Positions 7,457-13,152 of a stretch of DNA of 13,152 nt are shown here, in pieces (the stretch's first letter is position 1; every line of letters starts with the position of its first letter). Origin of the DNA: JAAYZK01 sp964535025 (GTDB lineage Bacteria > Planctomycetota > Phycisphaerae > SM23-33 > FEN-1343); NCBI GenBank assembly GCA_964535025.1, contig CAZHRW010000270.1, forward strand, positions 1 to 13,152, given 5' to 3'. Both the position numbers and the translations under genes were made by a program. Under the pieces are notes generated by a model that saw only the letters and a program-made list of their open reading frames with translations, did not search any database and was not told the origin of the DNA.

Positions 7457-8486
7457 CCGGGCCGATCAGCTCCAGCAGCGCCGCCCATGCCGGCTCGGCG
7501 TAGAACCGGTGGCCTCCGGCGCCGACGACGAGACGGCAGCGGTCGGCGGCGTCGAAGGCGGCGTAGATCCGCTCGAGCTCGGCGAAGGCCTCGCGGGTGG
7601 CGCCGATGGGAAAGATCGGGTCCTGCTCGCCGGCGACGACGACGACGGGCCTGGGCGCGAACGTGCCCAACAGGTCGGCCATCTCGGCCACGGGCCCCAG
7701 GCCCGGGACGTAGTTGCACTCGCAGTGGTGGATGCTCATGATCGACGCGGCAAACGTGCAGAAATAGCACGAGGGCATCGCCCACGCCAGCCGCTCGAGC
7801 GTCGCGGCGGCGAACAGCGTCGTCGTGCCGCCGCCGCTGTTGCCCATCACGCCGATCCGGTCGCGTCGCACATCGTCGCGGCTCAGCAGGTAGTCGATCC
7901 CGCGGTCGACGTCCCACACCCGCTCGCCGATCAGCGTCCGCCCCAGCAGCAGCGCCTGGCACGCCGCCTCCTGGCACATCCCGCCGCCAACCCGCTCCTG
8001 CGCCTGCTCGCGCCGCTCGCCGAACGACCGCTGCTCGATGCACAGCGCCGCCAGCCCGTTCGCCATGGCCGTCAGCGCGAAGTCGCGGTCGCCGACGACC
8101 TCGATGGGCGCGGCGTTGTCGTCGCGGTCGACGGCGATGGAGTTGTGCATCCCCGTCGAGTGGCCCTGGACGCAGATCGCCCACGTGTAGGGCGGCTTGG
8201 CGGCGGCGGGCAGGCAGACGAACGCCGGCACGTCGGCGGCGGGCTCGGCGGTGAAGACGATCTTCTCGATCGTGCCCAGCGCTACCTCCCGCCGCCATAA
8301 CGATCGGACGTTCAACGCCGTCCGCGCGGGCTGTCGTCCGAGCAGCTCGACGACCTTCGCGCGCAGCCGCCGGCGCCAGCCGTCGCGGTCGCGGCCGTCG
8401 AAGGCCATCGTCCGCGGCGTCTCGGCCATCAGCCGGCGGTGGTTGAGGGAGGGGGAAAACGCGAACGACTGGGGCTCGGTCGGCAT
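7437..8486 (-). CDS. Alpha/beta hydrolase, dienelactone-hydrolase / acetylxylan-esterase-like
   Basis: A 349-residue alpha/beta hydrolase. The nucleophile elbow is G-N-S217-G-G, and the likely rest of the triad is D289 (AGEQDPIFP) and H326 (GAGGHRFY), in the expected order and spacing. A strand-rich core (YTWAICVQGHSTGMH) precedes them, giving an oxyanion-loop-like HS-T-G segment. There is no signal peptide. Such proteins cleave ester bonds, for example acetyl groups on carbohydrates, but the substrate is not readable. The ATG at 8484-8486 follows AAGGAG (8493-8498) by 6 bases; an upstream in-frame start would run through the promoter and looks noncoding. The gene converges on the sulfatase with a 20-base overlap, which suggests, without proof, that both act on decorated sugars. 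The segment SIHHCECNYVPG with two Cys (255, 257) is unassigned. Confidence 0.85.
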   Translation of the reverse strand: MPTEPQSFAFSPSLNHRRLMAETPRTMAFDGRDRDGWRRRLRAKVVELLGRQPARTALNVRSLWRREVALGTIEKIVFTAEPAADVPAFVCLPAAAKPPYTWAICVQGHSTGMHNSIAVDRDDNAAPIEVVGDRDFALTAMANGLAALCIEQRSFGERREQAQERVGGGMCQEAACQALLLGRTLIGERVWDVDRGIDYLLSRDDVRRDRIGVMGNSGGGTTTLFAAATLERLAWAMPSCYFCTFAASIMSIHHCECNYVPGLGPVAEMADLLGTFAPRPVVVVAGEQDPIFPIGATREAFAELERIYAAFDAADRCRLVVGAGGHRFYAEPAWAALLELIGPVTPRPA

Positions 8487-8515
8487 AACTCGCTCCTTGG
8501 CATGACGATGCCCCC

Positions 8516-8543
8516 AGCCTAGCCGCCGGCGCCCGCGCGTCAA
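8516..8543 (-). promoter_or_regulatory. Probable promoter of the hydrolase gene
   Basis: On the minus strand TTGACG (8538-8543) and TAGGCT (8516-8521) are separated by 16 bases and lie about 30 bases upstream of the ATG at 8486. The -35 matches 5 of 6 positions; the -10 is weaker, as often in GC-rich genomes. Confidence 0.45.
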
Positions 8544-8609
8544 GCATGTCCCGCCCCAAAGCACGGCCGCGCCGGGGCCTGCGGCGGCGGCGGGCGAGGG
8601 CGTGTCCGG

Positions 8610-8615
8610 CTCTAT
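8610..8615 (+). promoter_or_regulatory. Perfect -10 box (TATAAT) upstream of the Enzyme I gene
   Basis: TATAAT occurs at 8610-8615, about 59 bases before the Enzyme I ATG at 8674, in otherwise GC-rich DNA. No good -35 lies 16-18 bases upstream, so the promoter may depend on an activator. The divergent hydrolase promoter is about 70 bases to the left. Confidence 0.4.
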
Positions 8616-8673
8616 AATTCGTTGCAGGGTTGCCGCCGTGCGGTTCGGCGGCGACCCGCGAACCGGAGCCCTG

Positions 8674-10572
8674 ATGAGTCAGCACACCGTTCAAGGCGAA
8701 GCCATCTCCCCCGGTACGGCCGCCGGCACGCTGTACCTGCCGGGCCAGGCCGCGGCGTCGGCACGGCCGGCGGTGGCGACGGCGCAGTCGCCGTCGGAGG
8801 AGATCGAGCGCTTCCACCACCACGTCGCGGCGCTGAGCGACGAGATCGAGCAGTCGGCCGAGGAGCTCGAAAACGAGGCCCTCGCCGCCGAGGCGCAGAT
8901 CATGCGGACCCACCTGGCGATGCTGCGGGACCCGGAGTTCCACCGCCAGGTCCACGAGCTGGTCCGCGCCACCCGCTACGCCGCCGAGGTGGCCGCCGAG
9001 CACGTGCTGCGGGACGTCGCCGCGGCGTTGCGCGCGTCGGAGAGCCCGGCCCTGGCCGAGCGGGCGATCGACCTGGAGGACCTGGCGCTGCGCCTGAAGG
9101 CGCGGATGGGCGCGCCGGAGGCGTACGACCTGGCGGTGGACCTGCTGGGCATCGAGCGGCCTATCCTGGCGATGCCGGCGCTGCTGCCGTCGGTGGTGCT
9201 CCAGGCCAAGTCGCTGGGTGTGGCGGGGTTCGTCGTCGAGCGGGGCACGGGCGTCTCGCACGGGGCGATCCTGGCGCGGTCGTTCGGCCTGCCGGCGATC
9301 CGCGTCGCGGCCCTGGCGCAACTGGAGGGCGCGGTCGGCGGTCGGGTGCTGGTCGACGGCAACACCGGCGAGGTGCTCGTCGGGCCCGACGACGAGGAGG
9401 TCGTCGCCCACGCCGAGCCCGCCGCGGTGCCCCTGCCGGGCGTCGAGGAGCCGCCGCTGCCGGCGGAGCTGTGGGTGAGCATCGTCGACCCGGTGCAGTT
9501 GGAGGGGTTCGACTGGACCGGCGTGGTCGGCGTGGGGCTCTACCGCACGGAGATGCTCTTCCTGCGGCACGAGCACGACTTCCCCACCGAGGCCGAGCAG
9601 CTCGAGGCCTACCGCCGCCTGTTCGACCTGGCCGACGGACGGCCGGTGGTCATCCGCACCGCCGACCTCGGCGCCGACAAGCCCGTCGCCCACATGACCT
9701 TCGGGCCCCAGGACAACCCCTACCTCGGCCTGCGGGCCCACCGACTGTACCGCTTCCACGCCGAGATCTTCATCACCCAGGTCCGCGCCATCCTCCGCGC
9801 CGCCGCCGGCGATTGCCGGCTGCGGCTGATGTTCCCCATGATCGAGTCGATCGACCAGTGGCGCTTCCTCCAGGAGCTGCTCGAACAGGCCCTGGCCACG
9901 CTGCGGCGGGAGAACCTGCCCCACCAGGAGGACTTCCGCCAGGGCATCCTCGTCGAGACCCCCTCGGCCGCGTGGGGCTTCGCCACGCTGGCCAAGGTGA
10001 TCGACTTCGCCAGCGTCGGCACCAACGACCTGGTCCAGTACCTCTTCGCCGTCGAGCGCGGGGCCGCCAACGTGCAGGACTTCTACCCGCCCGAGCATCC
10101 GGTCGTCCTGGACGTCCTGGCCACCCTGGCCGAGCGGGCGCGGGAGGCCGGCGTGCCGCTGTCGATCTGCGGGGAGATCGCCGGCGACCCCACCCTCGCG
10201 CCGGTCCTGGTCGGGCTGGGGATCGACCAGCTCAGCCTCGCCCCCGCGGCGATCAGCCCGGTGCGCCAGCGCCTGCGCTCGTGTGACCTCGACGAGGCGC
10301 GGCGGTTGGCCGAGGCGTGCCGGCGCGCCGAGACCGCCGACGACGTCCGGGCGATCCTCGGACGCACCGACATGGCCACCCCCGACGCCGGTCGTCCCGT
10401 CGGGGCCGACCAGGCCGTCGATCCCGTCTGCGGGATGATCGTCTCCACCCGCGACAACCCCCACATTCTCCGCGTCGGCGGCGTCCGCCACTATTTCTGC
10501 TCCGCCCGCTGCATGCGCCGCTTCCTCTCCGCCGTCCGCAACGGCAAGACGCCCGCACAGGCCCACCCCTGA
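8674..10572 (+). CDS. ptsI: PTS Enzyme I (PEP-protein phosphotransferase) with C-terminal YHS domain
   Basis: A 632-residue Enzyme I that would take the phosphoryl group from PEP onto its own His and pass it to HPr. Visible: N-terminal domain (about 1-140), swivelling phospho-His domain with H196 in GTGVSHGAI, and TIM-barrel PEP-binding domain (about 265-560) with GVGLYRTE, RTADLGADKP, NPYLGLRAHR, LMFPMIES, GTNDLVQY and the catalytic C499 in SICGEIAGDP. All landmark catalytic residues are kept. Ordinary Enzyme I is about 570 residues; this one continues into a YHS-type domain (about 580-625) with C586 (DPVCGM), C609 and C613 (YFCSARC), the Cys pattern of metal-binding YHS/TRASH-like domains. 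That fusion is unusual and suggests metal control or docking. ATG 8674 follows GGAG by 5 bases. No HPr, EII or GAF domain is nearby. Cytoplasmic. Confidence 0.92.
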   Translation: MSQHTVQGEAISPGTAAGTLYLPGQAAASARPAVATAQSPSEEIERFHHHVAALSDEIEQSAEELENEALAAEAQIMRTHLAMLRDPEFHRQVHELVRATRYAAEVAAEHVLRDVAAALRASESPALAERAIDLEDLALRLKARMGAPEAYDLAVDLLGIERPILAMPALLPSVVLQAKSLGVAGFVVERGTGVSHGAILARSFGLPAIRVAALAQLEGAVGGRVLVDGNTGEVLVGPDDEEVVAHAEPAAVPLPGVEEPPLPAELWVSIVDPVQLEGFDWTGVVGVGLYRTEMLFLRHEHDFPTEAEQLEAYRRLFDLADGRPVVIRTADLGADKPVAHMTFGPQDNPYLGLRAHRLYRFHAEIFITQVRAILRAAAGDCRLRLMFPMIESIDQWRFLQELLEQALATLRRENLPHQEDFRQGILVETPSAAWGFATLAKVIDFASVGTNDLVQYLFAVERGAANVQDFYPPEHPVVLDVLATLAERAREAGVPLSICGEIAGDPTLAPVLVGLGIDQLSLAPAAISPVRQRLRSCDLDEARRLAEACRRAETADDVRAILGRTDMATPDAGRPVGADQAVDPVCGMIVSTRDNPHILRVGGVRHYFCSARCMRRFLSAVRNGKTPAQAHP

Positions 10573-10579
10573 GAAGGAC

Positions 10580-10936
10580 AAATCCGAAATGCGACCCACC
10601 AGATACGAAACAAATCCGGATCTGCTCCCGTTTCCGTGGCTACGACAGGGATAGCCACAAAGGACACAAAGACAGAACGGAAAGAACAGCAACGACACAG
10701 CCAGGCCAAGAGTTCACAGAGGGCTCAGAGAAAACGCCCAAGTAGTGGTGAAGCTTCTTTCTCTGTGTTGGCCCGCCTCCGCCAAGGCTTCAGCGTGCCA
10801 AGCCGTGCCCTCTGTGGCACAAGCCGTTGCCGTTGGTTCTCCTTTGCGTTCTTTGTGGCCTTTGTGGCTCTCTTGGCCGTTCTGTTAGCGGCGACAAAGC
10901 AACCACGAAAACGGGAGGAGAACCGGATTTCGGATG
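10580..10936. repeat. Large imperfect palindromic element with nested inverted repeats
   Basis: The gap between the convergent Enzyme I and GH130 genes has no supported gene. Outer arms 10613-10643 and 10899-10929 match in inverted orientation at 26 of 31 positions. Middle arms 10654-10671 (GCCACAAAGGACACAAAG) and 10851-10868 match at 17 of 18. Inner arms 10715-10724 and 10807-10816 (CACAGAGGGC) match perfectly. Further AATCCGAAAT-like pieces flank both ends (about 10580-10590 and 10925-10934). The whole is almost one nested palindrome of about 320-350 bp with little coding potential and a base composition unlike its neighbours. It resembles dispersed CACAAAGG/CACAGAG-type intergenic repeats I recall from environmental PVC genomes, but I cannot confirm that here. 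It could be a MITE-like nonautonomous element and may act as a two-way transcription barrier. Confidence 0.7.
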
Positions 10937-10938
10937 TT

Positions 10939-11865
10939 CTACTGGACCGGTTCCAATAGGTTCAGCAGATCGTCGAGTCTGGCGACGGCCAGGCCGGTGC
11001 AGCGGTCGGCGGCGCCATAGTACATCCACAGCTCGTCGCCGCGGAGCAGGGCGCCGCTGGGGAACACGACGTTCGGGGCGGTCCCGCTCACCTCGTAGGG
11101 GGCCTCGGCCTCGAAGATGCTGCCGGGCGTGGTGGCGATCACCTTGTGCGGCCGCTCGCGATCCAGCAGCGCCACGCCGACGCGGTAGAACATCGACCCG
11201 CTGTACTCCTTGACCCCGTGGAAGATCAGCAGCCACCCTCGCTGGGTGAGAATCGGCGGCGGCCCGGCGCCGACCTTCACGGCGTACCACACCGGGCCGT
11301 ACCCCTCGCGGAGGACGCAGTGCGGGTCGCCCCAGCGGATCAGGTCGTCCGAGTAGGCCGACCAGATGTGCTGGTACCCGCCGGCGTCGGGCCGGTGGAG
11401 GATGGCGTATTGCCCGTCGAACCGCGCCGGCAGCAGCACGCCGTCCTTGTCGTTGGTGTCGCCGACCAGGCTGATCCGCTCGGCGGTCCGCAGGTCGGTC
11501 GACCGGGCGATGCCGATGGCGGGGCCGACGTCGGAGTAGGCGACGTAACTGATGTACCAGCACCGCTCCTCGGCCATCCACACCACGCGCGGGTCCTCGC
11601 AGCCCCACTGCTCGTAGCTCCAGCGGGGGATCCCGTGGCGGAGGATCGGCTCGCGCTCGATCCGCCAGCCCGTCACCCCGTCGTCGCTGCAGGCGACGTG
11701 GATGTCCGAGTAGCCCTCCACCGTCTCGACCCGCACCAGCAGCACGACCTGCCCATCCTGCTCGGCCGCCGCGGGATTGAACACCCCCGCCGCCCGGAAC
11801 GGCAGGTCCGCGCGGGTCAGGATCGGGTTGGCCGGCGATCGCTTGAACGGCGTCTCGGCGTCCAT
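10939..11865 (-). CDS. GH130-family glycoside phosphorylase / hydrolase (beta-mannoside type)
   Basis: A 308-residue five-bladed-propeller enzyme of family GH130, whose members phosphorolyse (some hydrolyse) beta-mannosides in oligosaccharides. Family motifs seen: NPIL (13-16) and GVFNPAA (27-33) at the start, E90-D91-P-R with D91 the expected proton donor, HGV at 216-218, a Y-R motif at 227-228, FPSG (268-271) and YYGAADRCTGLAVA (282-295) at the end. Length fits the family. The ATG at 11863-11865 has GGAGG 4 bases upstream; a GTG at 11877 is less likely because it overlaps that site. There is no signal peptide, so it acts in the cytoplasm on imported oligosaccharides. Phosphorylase versus hydrolase cannot be settled by eye. 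The adjoining sulfatase, esterase and Enzyme I fit sugar use, but it has its own promoter. Confidence 0.87.
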   Translation of the reverse strand: MDAETPFKRSPANPILTRADLPFRAAGVFNPAAAEQDGQVVLLVRVETVEGYSDIHVACSDDGVTGWRIEREPILRHGIPRWSYEQWGCEDPRVVWMAEERCWYISYVAYSDVGPAIGIARSTDLRTAERISLVGDTNDKDGVLLPARFDGQYAILHRPDAGGYQHIWSAYSDDLIRWGDPHCVLREGYGPVWYAVKVGAGPPPILTQRGWLLIFHGVKEYSGSMFYRVGVALLDRERPHKVIATTPGSIFEAEAPYEVSGTAPNVVFPSGALLRGDELWMYYGAADRCTGLAVARLDDLLNLLEPVQ

Positions 11866-11895
11866 GGCACCTCCCACACCGCGGCCCCCGACGGA

Positions 11896-11901
11896 ATTCT
11901 A
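11896..11901 (-). promoter_or_regulatory. -10 box upstream of GH130
   Basis: TAGAAT on the minus strand (5 of 6 to consensus) lies about 30 bases before the ATG at 11865, at a suitable distance from the ribosome binding site. The hexamer 17 bases upstream (TGAGCG) is a poor -35, so the call is tentative. Confidence 0.35.
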
Positions 11902-11954
11902 GGCGCCGCCGGCGCTCCCGCTCAGTCCCAGACGGGCGGCTGGCGAGCCACCTC

Positions 11955-12030
11955 GTAAACGCTGGAAGCTGGAGGAGGTACGGCCACGGCGTAAAGGCTG
12001 GAGGCTGTCGGTTGGAGGTACGGCCACGGC
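11955..12030. repeat. Two direct repeats of 36 and 40 bp
   Basis: Copy 1 is 11955-11990 and copy 2 is 11991-12030. Both start with GTAAA(C/G)GCTGGA(A/G)GCTG and end with the identical 17-base stretch GGAGGTACGGCCACGGC (11974-11990 and 12014-12030); copy 2 has 4 extra bases in the middle. The copies are directly adjacent and lie in the GH130 / alcohol-dehydrogenase-remnant intergenic region. A third partial copy was not found. The rest of 11866-12122 holds the GH130 leader and the remnant's ribosome binding site. Confidence 0.75.
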
Positions 12031-12122
12031 GGTATGGTACCTTCAGCCTTCTTTGGCCTTTCCCGCCCCAGGCGGCCCGTTCTCGCCCGCGCCCGTACAG
12101 TTTCCCGCAAGGGAGCAGCGCC

Positions 12123-12254
12123 ATGGCCCAGATGATGAGAACGTTCGTGATGAAGCGGATCGGCGAGGTCGGCTGGATGGACAAACCCATCCCGACCCCC
12201 ACGCCCACCAGCGCGGTCGTCAAGACCACCGCCGTGCTGATCTGCACCTCCGAA
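12123..12254 (+). pseudogene. Truncated zinc alcohol dehydrogenase, N-terminal fragment only
   Basis: From the ATG at 12123, with AAGGGAG 7 bases upstream, the first 44 residues read as the start of a zinc-dependent, secondary-alcohol/isopropanol-type dehydrogenase: RTFVMKRIGEVGWMDKPIP at 6-24, then AVVKTTAVLICTS, ending at the first zinc ligand C41 with Thr-Ser, where relatives continue with Asp. Intact relatives are about 350 residues. After codon 44 the similarity stops abruptly; the frame stays open to 12503 only by running through the flgM terminator and antisense to flgM. No continuation is visible in other frames. I therefore call a 3'-deleted remnant. It could also come from a misassembled junction. 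The translation signals look intact, so a short junk peptide may be made. Confidence 0.7.
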
Positions 12255-12286
12255 AATAGTCGCCTCCCTTCCTGCGCCGCGCGCGC

Positions 12287-12318
12287 AAAAAAGCAGACAG
12301 GCGTCCGTGCCTGTCTGC
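12287..12318 (-). terminator. Intrinsic terminator of flgM
   Basis: On the minus strand a perfect 10-bp stem GCAGACAGGC/GCCTGTCTGC (12309-12318 and 12293-12302) with a 6-base loop is followed at once by six T (12287-12292). It lies 34 bases after the flgM stop. This is a canonical rho-independent terminator and the clearest one in the window. Confidence 0.9.
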
Positions 12319-12352
12319 AACACTCACGTGCCGGTCGGCGACCGGCGGGGGA

Positions 12353-12625
12353 TTACAGTTCTTCCAGGAGGTTCGCGATCGCGGCGTCCAGTTTCTCGGG
12401 TGTCTCGTACGTCCCGGCCGCGATCTCGGCGCGGACGCGGGCGACCAGGTCGGCCCGGACGTCCGGGATGGCGGCCAGCTTGCTGGCCAGCTGCGCTCGC
12501 TGACTGATTTCGACCGTATCGGGGCCCTGGGCCGCCGCGGCGGACTTGGCGGACGGCTTGGCCGCCGCGTTGGGGTCGATCGGCTGGGGGCCCGACGTCG
12601 GGTTGATGCCACGGATACTCGCCAT
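12353..12625 (-). CDS. flgM: FlgM-type anti-sigma-28 factor
   Basis: A 90-residue protein with the FlgM layout: a flexible Ala/Pro-rich N-terminal half (residues 9-35) and a conserved C-terminal region that binds sigma-28 (FliA). The visible signature is DTVEIS at 36-41, then a helix QLASKLAAIPDVRADLV, then VRAEIAAGTYETPEKLDAAIANLLEEL (64-90). The length fits the family. FlgM holds FliA inactive until the flagellar hook-basal body is complete and FlgM is exported. The ATG at 12625 has a purine-rich AGAGAG stretch just upstream. No other flagellar gene is in the window. A strong terminator follows, and a promoter-like sequence is found about 240 bases upstream, so it may be monocistronic with a long leader. 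Confidence 0.87.
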   Translation of the reverse strand: MASIRGINPTSGPQPIDPNAAAKPSAKSAAAAQGPDTVEISQRAQLASKLAAIPDVRADLVARVRAEIAAGTYETPEKLDAAIANLLEEL

Positions 12626-13089
12626 AACTCTCTCGTCCTCACGCCCGCATCAGCACCCAGGCGGACGGTAAGCGGCCCGACCCGACCGGCCATCCCTGGC
12701 CGGCCGCGGTGCTGCGTTGGACGGGCCACGCTCGTGTGGTCGCTACTGAACTCGTTAAGGCTTCGGGAGAACCAACCTCTCCGGCCGAGTGCTTCCTTGC
12801 ACGCTATCTCTATCGACGGGCCGCCAAATGCTTCTTGAAAAAAACACCTCCCAGCCTGATTACCATAATACGCTACAAAGCCAAAACTTACAACCCCCTC
12901 GCCACCCCCGGCTCCGCCGCCAATCCACTTGAGGCGCAATTATTGCCGGTCCCAAAATACCCCGCCTTCCCCAGATTACCTATCTTCCGCGCCGGCCTAT
13001 GGCGTTCGCCGTATGCGAGCCGCGCCATCGAAGCCGACGTGCGCTAAGGCGACGGTGCCCCCGCCCCCAAGAGCAACGACGCGGGCGCC
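12626..13089. other. Gene-free region upstream of flgM, base composition drifting
   Basis: No credible gene is found. From 12626 to about 12800 the sequence would be flgM leader; it holds a 7-bp inverted repeat CCGGCCA/TGGCCGG (12686-12703) and a small hairpin GGAGA/TCTCC (about 12767-12783). From about 12820 A+T content rises and the three-base codon pattern of the rest of the window disappears. The open frames crossing it lack ribosome binding sites. I recognise no riboswitch or tRNA here. Confidence 0.45.
12865..12893 (-). promoter_or_regulatory. Sigma70-like promoter reading toward flgM
   Basis: On the minus strand TTGTAA (12888-12893) and TATTAT (12865-12870) are spaced by exactly 17 bases, matching 4 of 6 and 5 of 6 consensus positions. 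Transcription would start near 12858, giving a leader of about 230 bases before flgM. The segment is richer in A+T than the rest of the window, so chance is a real alternative. No sigma-28 or sigma-54 site was found upstream of flgM. Confidence 0.4.
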
Positions 13090-13152
13090 AAAAAAAAAAA
13101 ATTAGGGGTTAAAAAACCAAAAACCAGGTTTTATAACCCCCCCCACAAAACA
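13090..13152. other. Low-complexity window end with homopolymers and a hairpin
   Basis: Twelve A (13090-13101) are followed by GGGGTTAAAAAACC (13105-13118) and its near-complement GGTTTTATAACCCC (13127-13140, 13 of 14 positions paired, 8-base loop), then a long C run. Read on the minus strand this is a hairpin followed by 12 T, formally terminator-like. Its position at the very end and the homopolymers make an assembly or read artefact more likely. Confidence 0.4.

Noticed and set aside
7306..10698. Open frame of about 1130 codons on the minus strand across the hydrolase and Enzyme I
   Set aside because: It runs antisense to Enzyme I and in a wrong frame of the hydrolase; low-complexity translation, no start signals.
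10491..10959. Short open frames in the Enzyme I / GH130 gap
   Set aside because: They fall within the palindromic element, appear on both strands as a result of the inverted repeats, and have no start signals.
12220..12939. Minus-strand open frame of 239 codons overlapping flgM
   Set aside because: Out of frame with flgM, which is a convincing gene with its own terminator; the frame reads through that terminator.
12709..13047. Plus-strand open frame of 112 codons upstream of flgM
   Set aside because: No ribosome binding site, no recognisable family, lies in the composition-shifted region.
1..13152. CRISPR array, defence island, phage or transposase genes, tRNA or rRNA
   Set aside because: No regularly spaced repeats, no matching protein families and no cloverleaf or rRNA-like sequence were seen on either strand.

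Overview
The window looks like one end-to-end contig of a GC-rich member of the PVC group, most likely Planctomycetes (perhaps Phycisphaerae). This placement is an inference from gene content: a DUF1570 putative metalloprotease, a sulfatase, a FlgM-type anti-sigma factor, a large hybrid histidine kinase and a GH130 glycoside phosphorylase, all in high-GC DNA with widely spaced, mostly monocistronic genes. No ribosomal or other strong taxonomic marker is present.

Layout. Positions 1-103 (-) hold the start of a secreted Gln-rich protein cut by the window edge. At 359-1456 (-) is a secreted DUF1570/HExxH protein with a good promoter directly in front of a GTG start. At 1766-2236 (-) is a small DUF2892-like membrane protein, preceded at 2401-2922 (-) by a YciE/DUF892 ferritin-like protein; these two may be one transcription unit with an 11-bp hairpin between them. 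A 494-bp gene-free stretch follows. At 3417-5993 (+) is a soluble GAF-PAS-PAS-HisKA-HATPase-REC hybrid kinase, and at 6092-7456 (+) a sulfatase without signal peptide. An alpha/beta hydrolase (7437-8486, -) converges on the sulfatase with a 20-bp 3' overlap and is divergent from a PTS Enzyme I (8674-10572, +) that carries an extra C-terminal YHS metal-binding domain. Between Enzyme I and a convergent GH130 enzyme (10939-11865, -) lies a strongly palindromic element of about 350 bp. Upstream of GH130 are two 36/40-bp direct repeats, a truncated alcohol dehydrogenase remnant (12123-12254, +), and flgM (12353-12625, -) with a textbook intrinsic terminator and a distant promoter. The last roughly 330 bp lose coding character and end in homopolymers, probably a low-quality contig end.

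How the genes fit together. The sulfatase, the esterase/dienelactone-hydrolase-like enzyme, Enzyme I and GH130 suggest handling of decorated oligosaccharides (desulfation, deacylation, phosphorolysis), with Enzyme I as a PEP-dependent phosphoryl donor that may be regulatory. They lie on different strands with their own signals, so this is a neighbourhood and not one operon. The oddest items are the Enzyme I-YHS fusion, the palindromic element and the alcohol dehydrogenase fragment. I see no CRISPR array, tRNA, rRNA, transposase or phage genes, and no convincing new multi-gene system.
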